14,524 nt of DNA from Bacillota bacterium (GCA_023393815.1 JAEXBU010000048.1:1-14524), one strand, 5' to 3'. Counted from the stretch's first letter, positions 1 to 7,919 are shown. Notes: generated from the sequence alone by a model not told the origin. Made by a program: numbers and translations.

Positions 1-26
1 AGCAAGCAAGCAAGCAAGCAAGCAAG
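1..26 (+). repeat. Tetranucleotide repeat (AGCA)n inside hsdS
   Basis: Six perfect AGCA units plus two further bases are visible, and the tract may continue beyond the left edge. In the hsdS frame it encodes a repeating Ser-Lys-Gln-Ala peptide. The other two frames meet TAA at 28-30 and at 35-37. Gain or loss of one unit would therefore either join upstream coding sequence to the TRD or stop it at once. Slipped-strand phase variation is well known for tetranucleotide tracts in restriction-modification genes of other bacteria; that it operates here is inference. Confidence 0.85.
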
Positions 27-692
27 ATAATATCTAACAGCTATTTTGCTTTATTAAAAGAAGCGGCGGATATTGTTGGGGTTGAAATATTTGGTGGTGT
101 TCATAAAACAGCACTAAATTTGGTTGCGAAATATTCTTCTCAGAGAGTGCCTGCTGAAGCCTTGAATGAAGAGAACTATGTAGGGGTTGAGAATTTATTG
201 AAAGATAAATTAGGTAAAGTGGATTCCAGCTATGTTCCTAAGCAAGGAAATTTCATTGCTTTTAAAAAAGGAAACATTCTGATAGGAAACATAAGACCCT
301 ATTTAAGAAAGATTTGGATTGCCGATGTTGATGGGGGAACAAATGGAGACGTATTGACAATTTGTATAAAAGAGGAGTTTAAAAATAAAATTATTCCAAA
401 ATTTTTATATCAGGTATTGTCGGATGAATCTTTCTTTGAATACAATATCAGATTTTCTAAAGGAGCAAAAATGCCTAGGGGAGATAAAAAGAAGATTATG
501 GAATATGAATTTCTACTTCCACCTGTACCAGTTCAAGAATACATTGTTTCTATTTTAGATACGTTTGATAAATTAGTGAATGATGTAAGAGAAGGCTTGC
601 CAAAAGAAATAGAATTAAGACAAAAGCAGTATGCCTATTATAGGGAGAAATTGTTGGATTTTCCGAGGGAAAGTACGAAGCGGAAGGAGTGA
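1..692 (+). CDS. hsdS: Type I restriction-modification specificity subunit HsdS, C-terminal half (partial, start off left edge)
   Basis: HsdS supplies the DNA target recognition of a type I restriction-modification complex (HsdR2M2S). The frame is open from base 3 through the AGCA tract to the TGA at 690-692, giving 229 visible residues. From about base 129 the protein looks like a target recognition domain (TRD): YSSQRV, then NYVGVENLL, then ILIGNIRPYLRKIW and GGTNGDV, motifs I know from this TRD class. It ends with the conserved helical region: PPVPVQEYIVSILDTFDKL, then LRQKQYAYYREKLLDF. A start at TTG 120 would give a truncated single-TRD protein. I see no good ribosome binding site there and prefer a gene entering from the left. 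The stretch of about 30 residues between the tract and the TRD does not resemble a usual HsdS central region. Codon use is AT-rich, like hsdR and unlike the genes to the right. hsdR follows five bases after the stop, so the two are co-transcribed. Confidence 0.9.
   Translation, partial: QASKQASKIISNSYFALLKEAADIVGVEIFGGVHKTALNLVAKYSSQRVPAEALNEENYVGVENLLKDKLGKVDSSYVPKQGNFIAFKKGNILIGNIRPYLRKIWIADVDGGTNGDVLTICIKEEFKNKIIPKFLYQVLSDESFFEYNIRFSKGAKMPRGDKKKIMEYEFLLPPVPVQEYIVSILDTFDKLVNDVREGLPKEIELRQKQYAYYREKLLDFPRESTKRKE
683..689 (+). promoter_or_regulatory. Ribosome binding site of hsdR
   Basis: GAAGGAG lies 8 bases before ATG 698 and overlaps the end of hsdS. It supports ATG 698 as the start instead of GTG 689, which falls inside the motif itself. 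Confidence 0.75.
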
Positions 693-697
693 CTTTG

Positions 698-3600
698 ATG
701 TCTAAAGAAAAAACAAAATATCATACGTCGACCATTGCGGAAATGACGGGCGGCATTATTTTGGCCAATTTTGAAAAAAGCTTTAAAGAGCACGAGAGTT
801 CCTATCAAAGCGAAGCGGAACTTGAAAGAGATATGATTGAGAACTTGCTTTCCCAAGGGTACGAAAGGTTAGTTATAAAATCAAATGACGAACTCTATGC
901 AAATTTAAAAGTTCAAATCGAAAGAGTAAATGGCGTTTCTTTTTCAAAAGAAGAGTGGAATAGATTTTTAACCGAATATTTGGATGCTCCAAAGGATGGG
1001 ATGATCGAAAAAACGAGAAAAGTACAGGAAGATCCTATCCATGATTTTACATTTGACGATGGGCATGTGAAAAATATTAAGATTCTTGACAAAAAAAACA
1101 TTCACAATAATTTCTTGCAAGTTGTTAATCAAGTTCATAATGAAGGAAAAGCTGAAAATCGTTATGATGTGACAATTTTGGTCAATGGATTGCCTCTTGT
1201 TCAAGTGGAATTAAAAAGAAGAGGGGTGAACTTACACGAAGCCTTTAATCAAATTCATAGATACAGTAAGGAAAGTTTTAATAGCGCGAATTCGCTGTAT
1301 AAGTATGTTCAGATATTTGTTATCTCCAATGGAACGTACACCAGATATTTTGCCAATACGACGGCGCAAAATAAAAATAATTATGAGTTTACTTGTGAGT
1401 GGGCCGATGCGAAAAACAAGGTGATTTGTGATTTAGAAGATTTTACTAAGACATTTTTTGAGAAGCGCGTTATTCTTGAAATTCTTACAAAATACTGTGT
1501 TTTCGATGTGAATAATACATTGCTGATCATGCGTCCCTATCAAATTGCAGCTACGGAACGAATTTTATGGAAGATAAAAGCAAGCTACGAGACGAAAAAA
1601 GCCGGCAGGCCGGAAGCGGGAGGTTTTATCTGGCATACGACGGGTTCCGGTAAAACGTTAACTTCTTTTAAGGCTGCAAGACTTGCGACGGAGCTGGATT
1701 TTATTGATAAGGTGTTTTTTGTGGTAGACAGAAAAGACCTAGACTACCAAACGATGAAAGAATACCAAAGATTTCAGCCGGATAGTGTAAATGGAAGTAA
1801 GGACACGAAAGAGCTTAAAAAGTGTATTGAAAAAGAGGATAACAGGATTGTCGTTACAACAATACAAAAGTTAAATGAATTTGTGAAGAAGAATCCAAAT
1901 CATGAAATTTATGATAAAGATTGTGTTTTCATATTTGACGAGTGCCATCGTTCCCAGTTTGGAGAGGCACAGAAAAATATAAGAAAATCCTTTAAAAAAT
2001 ATTATCCATTCGGTTTTACCGGAACGCCAATTTTCCCGGAAAATTCTCTTGGTGGCGATACCACAGCATCTATATTTGGAGCACAGCTTCACAGCTATGT
2101 TATAACCGATGCGATCCGCGACGGCAAAGTCTTAAAGTTCAAGGTGGATTATAACAATATTACCCCCAAATTTAAATCGGCGGAAAAAGAGGAAGACGAA
2201 AAGAAATTAGCAAAATTAGAAAAGAAAATGCTTTTGCATCCGGAAAGAATACGTGAGATTACCAAGCATATTTTAAAAGTTTTTGATGCAAAAACACGCC
2301 GCAATGCGTTTTATGATTTGAAGAATAGAAGAATGAACGGCTTTAATGCGATGTTTGCCGTGCAAAGTGTGGAGGCGGCAAAATTGTATTATGAAGAGTT
2401 CGAAAAACAGCAAAAAAGTTTACCGGAAGAAAAAAGGTTAAAAATAGCCACAATTTATAGTTTTGCAGCGAATGAAGACCAAAGGGCGATTGGAGAAATA
2501 TCGGAAGAGGATTTTGATGTTTCCGCCATGGATTCGAGTGCAAAGGAATTTTTGGATAAGGTAATTTCTGATTACAATCGTCACTTTCAAACCAATTTTT
2601 CTACCAAGGGCAATGAATTTCAAAACTATTACAAGGATCTATCCCTTAAAGTAAAGGAGAAGAAAGTCGATTTGCTCATTGTCGTAGGAATGTTTTTGAC
2701 GGGCTTTGATGCGCCTACATTAAATACATTATTTGTCGATAAAAATTTGCGATATCATGGTCTTATTCAGGCATTTTCAAGGACAAACCGAATCTTAAAT
2801 AAAGTAAAAACGTTCGGAAATATTGTTTGCTTTAGAGATTTGGAAAAAGCTACGCAGGATGCGATAAAGACTTTTGGCGATGAAAATAGCGTAAATATTA
2901 TTCTCGAAAAAAGCTATGAAGAGTATATTCATGGTTTTAAAGATGAAGAGACGGGAGAGGTCATTAAGGGTTATGAAGATATTTGCCATGAAATGATAGA
3001 CAAATTTCCGGAATCTACGGAAATTCTATTGGAAGCGGATCAAAAAGAATTTGCCAATCTTTTTGGCGAGCTGCTAAAAGCGGAGAATGTATTAAGAAAT
3101 TTTGACGAGTTTGAGAGTTTTGAAAAAATCATCTCGGACAGGCAGATGCAGGACATGAAGAGTGTCTATGTGGATATAAGAGAAAATATTCTCAATGCAA
3201 AAAGGAATGAAAAAGCCGAAAGGGAACCAATTGATTTTTCGGATGTAGAATTTCAAATTGATTTGTTAAAAACAGATGAGATTAACTTGGACTATATTAT
3301 CGCTTTGATTTTAGAAAAATCAAAAGAGCATGAGGACGTGGAAAGCGTAAAGGAGGAAATTCGCAGGGTAATCAGGTCAAGTCTCGGTACGAGGGCAAAA
3401 GAAGAATTGATCATGGACTTTATAAACAAGACAAACTTATCCGAATTAAGAAATACGGAGGATATTTTGGAGTCGTTTTATAAATTTGCGAGAAAAGAAA
3501 AGGACATGAAGATTCAAGGGCTGGTTGAAGAGGAAAAGTTGAAAGAAGATGCAACTCGTTTTATAGAAAAATCGATCCGTAAAGGCTATGTTGAATATGC

Positions 3601-3721
3601 AGGGGACGAGTTGGATCGCGTCATGCCACCGACTTCCCGCAGACATGGAGCAAGAGAAAAGAAGAAAGAATCGGTATTAGAAAAGATACGAAAGATGGTA
3701 GAAGTTTTTGTGGGAATTTAA
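698..3721 (+). CDS. hsdR: Type I restriction enzyme subunit HsdR (endonuclease and DNA translocase)
   Basis: HsdR is the motor and nuclease subunit of a type I restriction complex. It translocates unmodified DNA using ATP and cuts far from the recognition site. The protein has 1007 residues, normal for the family. The N-terminal PD-(D/E)xK nuclease shows D157, E171 and K173 (ELKRR) followed by a QIHRY motif. The SF2 helicase core follows: Walker A TGSGKT 315-320, DECH 414-417, then FTGTP, motif V TGFDAP 668-673 and motif VI QAFSRTNR 691-698. The remaining roughly 300 residues are charged and helical, as expected for the subunit-assembly domain. All key residues are present, so the enzyme looks intact. 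ATG 698 is chosen because of the ribosome binding site at 683-689. The gene is AT-rich like hsdS and unlike the genes to its right, which suggests the operon was acquired as a unit. Confidence 0.96.
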   Translation: MSKEKTKYHTSTIAEMTGGIILANFEKSFKEHESSYQSEAELERDMIENLLSQGYERLVIKSNDELYANLKVQIERVNGVSFSKEEWNRFLTEYLDAPKDGMIEKTRKVQEDPIHDFTFDDGHVKNIKILDKKNIHNNFLQVVNQVHNEGKAENRYDVTILVNGLPLVQVELKRRGVNLHEAFNQIHRYSKESFNSANSLYKYVQIFVISNGTYTRYFANTTAQNKNNYEFTCEWADAKNKVICDLEDFTKTFFEKRVILEILTKYCVFDVNNTLLIMRPYQIAATERILWKIKASYETKKAGRPEAGGFIWHTTGSGKTLTSFKAARLATELDFIDKVFFVVDRKDLDYQTMKEYQRFQPDSVNGSKDTKELKKCIEKEDNRIVVTTIQKLNEFVKKNPNHEIYDKDCVFIFDECHRSQFGEAQKNIRKSFKKYYPFGFTGTPIFPENSLGGDTTASIFGAQLHSYVITDAIRDGKVLKFKVDYNNITPKFKSAEKEEDEKKLAKLEKKMLLHPERIREITKHILKVFDAKTRRNAFYDLKNRRMNGFNAMFAVQSVEAAKLYYEEFEKQQKSLPEEKRLKIATIYSFAANEDQRAIGEISEEDFDVSAMDSSAKEFLDKVISDYNRHFQTNFSTKGNEFQNYYKDLSLKVKEKKVDLLIVVGMFLTGFDAPTLNTLFVDKNLRYHGLIQAFSRTNRILNKVKTFGNIVCFRDLEKATQDAIKTFGDENSVNIILEKSYEEYIHGFKDEETGEVIKGYEDICHEMIDKFPESTEILLEADQKEFANLFGELLKAENVLRNFDEFESFEKIISDRQMQDMKSVYVDIRENILNAKRNEKAEREPIDFSDVEFQIDLLKTDEINLDYIIALILEKSKEHEDVESVKEEIRRVIRSSLGTRAKEELIMDFINKTNLSELRNTEDILESFYKFARKEKDMKIQGLVEEEKLKEDATRFIEKSIRKGYVEYAGDELDRVMPPTSRRHGAREKKKESVLEKIRKMVEVFVGI

Positions 3722-4429
3722 AATTCGCCGGAGTAGGTGTGTTTATTTGTGGGATTTGTTTTATGGAGGAGTGCGAATAATGAAATTGGGAGATTAGAAG
3801 AAGTGGATATTAGATAACTTGAAAGACATGGCAACAGGACTTTTCAGACCGTTCACAAGTAGCGAAACAAATCCAACGGTTATTCATTACGCAAATTTAC
3901 TTTGTAGGACTTCCTCTGCACGAAATAGGAAAATGGAAAAGAGGGGAAGGCTTGATCCTGAATGACAAAAGTAGAACAGGACAGGGCTAACCCACGGTGC
4001 AAAATGGGACAACTTGTGTGGGAGGATTTCCATAACGATAGAGAGAACCTCGTTTATGAGGCGGAGAGGAATTGTCTGCAGGAGAATTTGAATAAGAGAA
4101 TAACACAGGGAGGAGATCGGCAAAAGCCGACTCTTTTTTTGGTGGAATACCATGCGGCGGCGAAAGGGGTCTGACGGAAGCGGTTTTCGTCGTTAGGCAA
4201 TTCTTTTTATTTTTCAAAGCATGGTTCCGGTTGATTGCTATAGAATCCGTAGTTTTCAGGGAAAGATCGGGAGTATTCGGGAGTTCCTCCTAAAAATCCG
4301 GGCGGCCGCTTTTCCATGCATGTGGGCTTGCCGTGGATCGTTGATTTTTTCTTTATAATGGCGGTGGTATTTTTTCTTCTGAGCAGGTACGATGGAGAGG
4401 AAACCAGTACAGAAGAAAGGAATGGTACT
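3722..4429. other. 708-base gap after hsdR with no convincing gene
   Basis: I see no recognisable gene here. A strong ribosome binding site (GGAGGAG near 3765-3771) leads to ATG 3780, but that frame stops after five codons (Met-Lys-Leu-Gly-Asp) at TAG 3795. The same frame then runs open without a known motif to TGA 3963, so it could be the remains of a broken small gene. A second open stretch (ATG 3962 to TGA 4172, 70 codons) resembles nothing I know and would run through the terminator-like hairpin at 4114-4140. The perfect short inverted repeat GAATTT-A-AAATTC at 3714-3726 spans the hsdR stop but has no T-run. TATAAT at 4354-4359 could be a -10 box for the next gene, but no good -35 sits at the right distance. 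The change from AT-rich to more GC-rich sequence falls in this gap. Confidence 0.5.
4114..4140 (+). terminator. Probable rho-independent terminator
   Basis: The stem is AGATCGGC (4114-4121), an AAAA loop, and GCCGA plus TCT (4126-4134, with one bulged C at 4131), running into a T-run to 4140. It may end the hsdSR transcript or a lost gene. The stem is short, so confidence is moderate. Confidence 0.5.
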
Positions 4430-5386
4430 ATGGGAATTGCCAATGGATGGCAGTTGTTGTGGCTGTTTTTCATCTATTCGTTTGCCGGGTGGGTTGTGGA
4501 AGTTTTTCTAAAATACCGGCAGTACAAGCGCTTTATTAACCGGGGTTTTCTCATCGGCCCCTACTGCCCGATTTATGGCATCGGCGCCATTGTCATTACC
4601 GTGGGAGACGGCCTTTTGTCTCCATGGGAGACATCCTTTGCCATGCGTTTTCTCGTCTCTTTTGTTCTTTGCGGGCTATTGGAGTATACTGCCGGTTACT
4701 TACTGGAAAAATATTTTCACGCTCGTTGGTGGGACTACAGCCAAAAGCCTATGAATCTTCACGGACGCGTGTGGATAGGGAATCTAATCCTCTTTGGCAT
4801 TGGCGGCGCGTTTCTATTGGAAGTATCCAATCCTCGCCTTCTGGCTCTGGCCGCCCGGCTCGAGCCTCGGTTCTTCGCCGCCATTTTAATGGCCGTGAGC
4901 ATCCTCTTTGCCTTCGACGGCATTCTCAGCTATTTCATCATGAACTTGTTAAAACAAGGCGTGGAAGAGAGCCGGGCCGACAAGAGCGAAGAAATCGCCG
5001 CCGAAGTCCGCTACCTTTTGGAAAACCGTTCCGTCTTCCACAAACGGATTTTGGATGCCTATCCCGAACTGACTTTCCGCACGGAGAAGGTAAAGGCTCG
5101 TTTGGAGCGTATTCGTAAAGAGGGCGAGGCCATTCGTCTCCTCGCCGAGGAAAAAGTGGAAGCCCTGGAAGAAAAGGCGCACGCCGGTCGCGAAGTTGCG
5201 TCAAAGAACCTGATCACTACCTGGAGCTTGCAGTGGGAAATCATCGAAAAACAAGAGGCTCTTATCGCATTGCTGCGTGCGGGAAGCGAGGAAGACGCGC
5301 TTTTAGAGCTGGAAAAAACCATAAGGGAAGACAAAGAAATTTTAGAAAATAGAAAACGCCGTCTTCGGATAGTAAAATTTGAATAG
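4430..5386 (+). CDS. Membrane protein of the putative ABC-transporter type IV / CmpB family (PF06541) with charged helical tail
   Basis: This is a 318-residue integral membrane protein. The N-terminal half has about five hydrophobic helices (roughly 7-28, 39-60, 70-93, 114-131 and 147-173). It carries the family signatures FIYSFAGWVVEV, NRGFLIGPYCPIYG (37-50) and LEYTAGYLLEK followed by RWWDYS. The family name is predictive only; I know of no established biochemical role. Residues from about 176 to 318 are soluble, rich in Glu, Lys and Arg, and predicted to be helical or coiled coil, presumably cytoplasmic. ATG 4430 is chosen because AAAGGAA sits 7 bases upstream and the protein then opens as the family usually does. 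The in-frame ATGs at 4316 and 4358 would add a further hydrophobic stretch and have no ribosome binding site. The gene stands alone, and its terminator is shared with the convergent macrodomain gene. Base composition is clearly more GC-rich than hsdR. Confidence 0.85.
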   Translation: MGIANGWQLLWLFFIYSFAGWVVEVFLKYRQYKRFINRGFLIGPYCPIYGIGAIVITVGDGLLSPWETSFAMRFLVSFVLCGLLEYTAGYLLEKYFHARWWDYSQKPMNLHGRVWIGNLILFGIGGAFLLEVSNPRLLALAARLEPRFFAAILMAVSILFAFDGILSYFIMNLLKQGVEESRADKSEEIAAEVRYLLENRSVFHKRILDAYPELTFRTEKVKARLERIRKEGEAIRLLAEEKVEALEEKAHAGREVASKNLITTWSLQWEIIEKQEALIALLRAGSEEDALLELEKTIREDKEILENRKRRLRIVKFE

Positions 5387-5387
5387 G

Positions 5388-5422
5388 AAAAAAGCGCGAA
5401 CCATCAAGGCTCGTGCTTTTTT
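5388..5422. terminator. Bidirectional terminator between convergent genes
   Basis: Six A residues (5388-5393), then a stem GCGCGAACC pairing with GGCTCGTGC (one G-T wobble and one A-C mismatch) around a 5-base loop, then six T residues (5417-5422). The symmetric A and T runs let it work for the + strand membrane protein gene and the - strand macrodomain gene. Confidence 0.8.
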
Positions 5423-5446
5423 CATCGAAAAAATTCGGGGCGGAAT

Positions 5447-5977
5447 CTATTTTGTTTGCCGCCATTCGTCTTCCGCCTCCGCCAAGGCCGCGTCGTAGGC
5501 GGCTTTCGTCCTTTCGTCGAACAAAACCCACATGACCTCTACGGCGTGGTCTTTGCAAAAACACAGGGCGCGGTCTATGGCGATTTTTGCGGCGGCCTCG
5601 GTGGGGTAGCCGAAGATGCCCGTAGAAATCGAGGGAAAGGCGATTCGTCGAAGCCCGTGTTCGTAGGCAAGGGACAGGGAGTTGTCGTAGCACGAGGCGA
5701 GGAGAGCCGCTTCGTTTTTTTCTCCCCCTTGCCACACCGGTCCCACCGTATGAATAATGTAGGCGGCGGGCAAGTGAAAGCCCGGCGTGAGGACCGCATC
5801 TCCCGTGGCGCAGTGGCCGATTTTTCGACAAGCCGCATCCAGCCCTCGACCCGCGCCGCGGAAAATGGCTCCGCAGACGCCGCCGCCACGCACGAGCCTC
5901 TCGTTGGCCGCGTTCACCACGACATCGGCTTCGATCGCGGTAATATCTCCCAACAACAGTTGAATTGTTCCTTTCAT
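5447..5977 (-). CDS. Macrodomain protein, O-acetyl-ADP-ribose deacetylase / ADP-ribose hydrolase type (YmdB-like)
   Basis: Macrodomains bind ADP-ribose, and members of this group hydrolyse O-acetyl-ADP-ribose or remove ADP-ribose from proteins. The 176-residue protein is a single domain of usual length. It shows GDIT 10-13, the VNAAN motif with N22 and N25, the glycine-rich GGGVCGAIFRGAG 31-43, IHTVGP 75-80, and the phosphate-loop ISTGIFGYP 117-125. The Asn and Gly-rich loop needed for catalysis in the MacroD/YmdB group are present. ATG 5977 has AAAGGAG 6 bases upstream (5984-5990), so the start is firm. There is no neighbouring sirtuin or ADP-ribosyltransferase gene, so its partner cannot be told from context. 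It lies downstream of the LTA-synthase-like gene on the same strand but is separated from it by a terminator, so it probably has its own promoter in the roughly 75 bases between. The exact substrate is not determined. Confidence 0.92.
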   Translation of the reverse strand: MKGTIQLLLGDITAIEADVVVNAANERLVRGGGVCGAIFRGAGRGLDAACRKIGHCATGDAVLTPGFHLPAAYIIHTVGPVWQGGEKNEAALLASCYDNSLSLAYEHGLRRIAFPSISTGIFGYPTEAAAKIAIDRALCFCKDHAVEVMWVLFDERTKAAYDAALAEAEDEWRQTK

Positions 5978-6003
5978 CGTGTGCTCCTTTCAACCTGTGC
6001 ATT

Positions 6004-6016
6004 GCTTGCATCAAGC
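6004..6016. repeat. Short inverted repeat upstream of the macrodomain gene
   Basis: GCTTG-CAT-CAAGC has perfect 5-base arms with a 3-base spacer, 27 bases before the macrodomain start codon. It could be an operator or a small leader hairpin. No regulator is evident, and a repeat this short can occur by chance. Confidence 0.3.
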
Positions 6017-6050
6017 GTATCGAAGGTTTCCCAAAAAAGCAATGGCCAAT

Positions 6051-6072
6051 AAAAAAGGCCGCCGTCGCGACC
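6051..6072 (-). terminator. Terminator of the LTA-synthase-like gene
   Basis: Read on the - strand: GGTCGC, loop GACG, GCGGCC (6 pairs with one wobble), followed by six T residues. It begins at the last base of the TAG stop codon and separates this transcript from the macrodomain gene. Confidence 0.75.
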
Positions 6073-7919
6073 TATTTTTTCACTTTGTCGTTGGCACGGT
6101 AGTATTCCATGCATCGGTATTGGCGAACGATCTCCAATAGATTTTCGTTTCCTTCCAGCAGTTGGTAGCTGCCCTGCATTCGGATGTAGGGCGGATGGAG
6201 CACCGTCGTGTCCTTTAAGTAGGCGTGTTGCACGGCCATCATGGGGTCGTAAGGCCAACCCATGGATTCAAACAAATACTTCATCAAGAGGAAGGGGCTC
6301 AAGTCCGGGCCTTCGCCCGCAAAGTCCACGGCCAACTTCTCTTTTGCCGCGTCGTTGGCCCAGATTACGTAAGGGGTGGTGTAGTAATTTAACTGCCCTT
6401 GTAACGTGGATAGGTCGACGGAGATCCCCATATGTTTATAAGCGAGGTCTCCTTCTCCCAACCAGGGCTTGTGGTCGCCGAAAAAGATCAATACTACCGG
6501 CGCCGGATTGTTTCGCAAGTCTTCCACCAATTGGCCCAGGGCATCGTCTGTAGCGGCAATGTTGGACAGGTAGTTGTTCATGACGGCCCATTCCCGCGGG
6601 TCTTGGCCCTCGAGGAGATCCACGTATTTTTTATCTGCCATATTGTAATCGGCATAGGGGCCGTGGCCTTGGTAGGTAAGGGCATAGGAAAAATAATACT
6701 GCCCGTCGGCCGCCACCTGATTCAAGCGCTTTTCCACTTCCGGGAAAAAGTGATTGTCCCGGGTGTAGCCCCACGGGGTGTCGCCCGTCGCTTCCTCCAC
6801 GGCCTGAAAGTAATTGTCGTAAGACAGGTAGTCGTCAAAGCCTAGGCGTGGATTGATGTTCTTTCGATTGTAAAACCAACCGTAAATCGGGTGCAGCGCT
6901 TCGGTGACGTAGCCGTTATTTTTGAAGTACCGCACGTGAGAGTGGGTGTCCGACAGCATGGCGGCGGAGTTGGCGTATTCCGTGCCGGAAAAACCCGTTA
7001 AAAATCCCCGTTCCGTGTTCACTGTACCGCCGCCGAAGATATCTGCGATCAAGTTCCCGTGCAAGGACTCGGCCTGAATGGCGTGGAAGGAGTCGTATAC
7101 GTCGTCGTGAATGGGCGCGCCCTCAAAAGTCGAAAAGTCGGCGAAAGACTCCAACATAATCGACACCACGTGCACCTTTTTTTCTTCGGGGATGGACGCA
7201 TCCTTTACGTCCTTCCAAAGGATGGAGGCGGCTTTTTTGTCGTAGTTTTCGGGTTTTGCTCCATTCAGCATACGCCCGCTCATCAAAAAGGGATACACCA
7301 GTCCCTTGGACATATAGGTTTCCGTGGCGTTGTATGGATTGATCGGCGCTTTTTTTCCTACGAGGGCGTACACTTTTGTCGAAAAATACGGACCGCTGAA
7401 ACCCTGGAAGAGGATCAGAATCGCGGCCAAAGAACCGAGCAAAAGTTGCCGCCGCCCCTTGCCGACCCAAGGCCTGCGTCGGCGGCGAAAGAGAAGGATG
7501 GAGGTGAGGATCATGGCCGCCAGTCCCGCCAAAGTCAAAGGATCGGACGTAAACACGGACAGGTGGTAGTTTCCTTTCATAAGTAACGACTCGCGAAAGA
7601 GCGTAATCTCCGGAAGAACGAAGGGTTCGTCTCGGTATAGGAGCTTAAATTTTTGTACCACGGACAGGAGAAAAAACAGAACCGATGTTGCGGAAAAGCC
7701 TAGCCACAGCCGACCGCTTAAGGCGTAGAAAAAGAGAAAGAGAAAAAAGACTGGCAAAAAATTCATCAACAAGAGCAGGGGACTCTTCAGGTAGCTGATA
7801 AACAGAGGGACGCGGGTGGCTCCGTCGCCGCAGGCGTAGGCCAAAGTAAATAAGGTAATGAGAAAACTCAGTCCTACGAGGATTTCGTAAGGCCGCCATC
7901 GTGGATGGATTCGCTTCAT
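6072..7919 (-). CDS. LTA synthase family (sulfatase-fold) phosphoglycerol transferase-like membrane enzyme
   Basis: LtaS-family enzymes move glycerol phosphate from phosphatidylglycerol onto a growing teichoic acid or related glycolipid outside the membrane. This 615-residue protein has the family layout: five membrane helices in the first 175 residues (about 11-29, 46-66, 71-88, 127-144 and 159-174), a linker, then an extracellular sulfatase-fold domain. Visible active-site signatures are MLESFADF with metal ligand E257, GGGTVNTERGFLTGF 296-310 with T299 as the likely nucleophile, QGHGPY with H419, and GDHKPWLGEG with D482 and H483. All key residues are present. ATG 7919 is preferred over the GTG six bases upstream because AGGAGG (7925-7930) is then 5 bases away. 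Whether the product is true lipoteichoic acid or another glycerol-phosphate polymer cannot be read from sequence. The gene is divergent from a gene for an SLH-anchored surface protein, so both neighbours concern the cell envelope. Confidence 0.92.
   Translation of the reverse strand: MKRIHPRWRPYEILVGLSFLITLFTLAYACGDGATRVPLFISYLKSPLLLLMNFLPVFFLFLFFYALSGRLWLGFSATSVLFFLLSVVQKFKLLYRDEPFVLPEITLFRESLLMKGNYHLSVFTSDPLTLAGLAAMILTSILLFRRRRRPWVGKGRRQLLLGSLAAILILFQGFSGPYFSTKVYALVGKKAPINPYNATETYMSKGLVYPFLMSGRMLNGAKPENYDKKAASILWKDVKDASIPEEKKVHVVSIMLESFADFSTFEGAPIHDDVYDSFHAIQAESLHGNLIADIFGGGTVNTERGFLTGFSGTEYANSAAMLSDTHSHVRYFKNNGYVTEALHPIYGWFYNRKNINPRLGFDDYLSYDNYFQAVEEATGDTPWGYTRDNHFFPEVEKRLNQVAADGQYYFSYALTYQGHGPYADYNMADKKYVDLLEGQDPREWAVMNNYLSNIAATDDALGQLVEDLRNNPAPVVLIFFGDHKPWLGEGDLAYKHMGISVDLSTLQGQLNYYTTPYVIWANDAAKEKLAVDFAGEGPDLSPFLLMKYLFESMGWPYDPMMAVQHAYLKDTTVLHPPYIRMQGSYQLLEGNENLLEIVRQYRCMEYYRANDKVKK

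Noticed and set aside
1..26. CRISPR or satellite reading of the AGCA repeat
   Set aside because: The unit is four bases with no spacers and is translated in the hsdS frame, so a simple sequence repeat explains it.
3887..4153. 88-codon hydrophobic open frame on the - strand
   Set aside because: Its hydrophobicity follows from reading an A/G-rich strand backwards. It has no ribosome binding site and no family resemblance.
3962..4174. 70-codon open frame on the + strand after hsdR
   Set aside because: It has no recognisable motif and a poorly spaced ribosome binding site, and it runs through a terminator-like hairpin with a T-run at 4114-4140.
4316..4429. Longer N-terminus for the PF06541 membrane protein (ATG 4316 or 4358)
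   Set aside because: Neither start has a ribosome binding site, the extension is unlike the family, and it includes a TATAAT that may be promoter sequence.
5262..6014. 250-codon open frame on the - strand over the macrodomain gene
   Set aside because: It is Arg-rich with no fold signature and overlaps the clear macrodomain gene in another frame.
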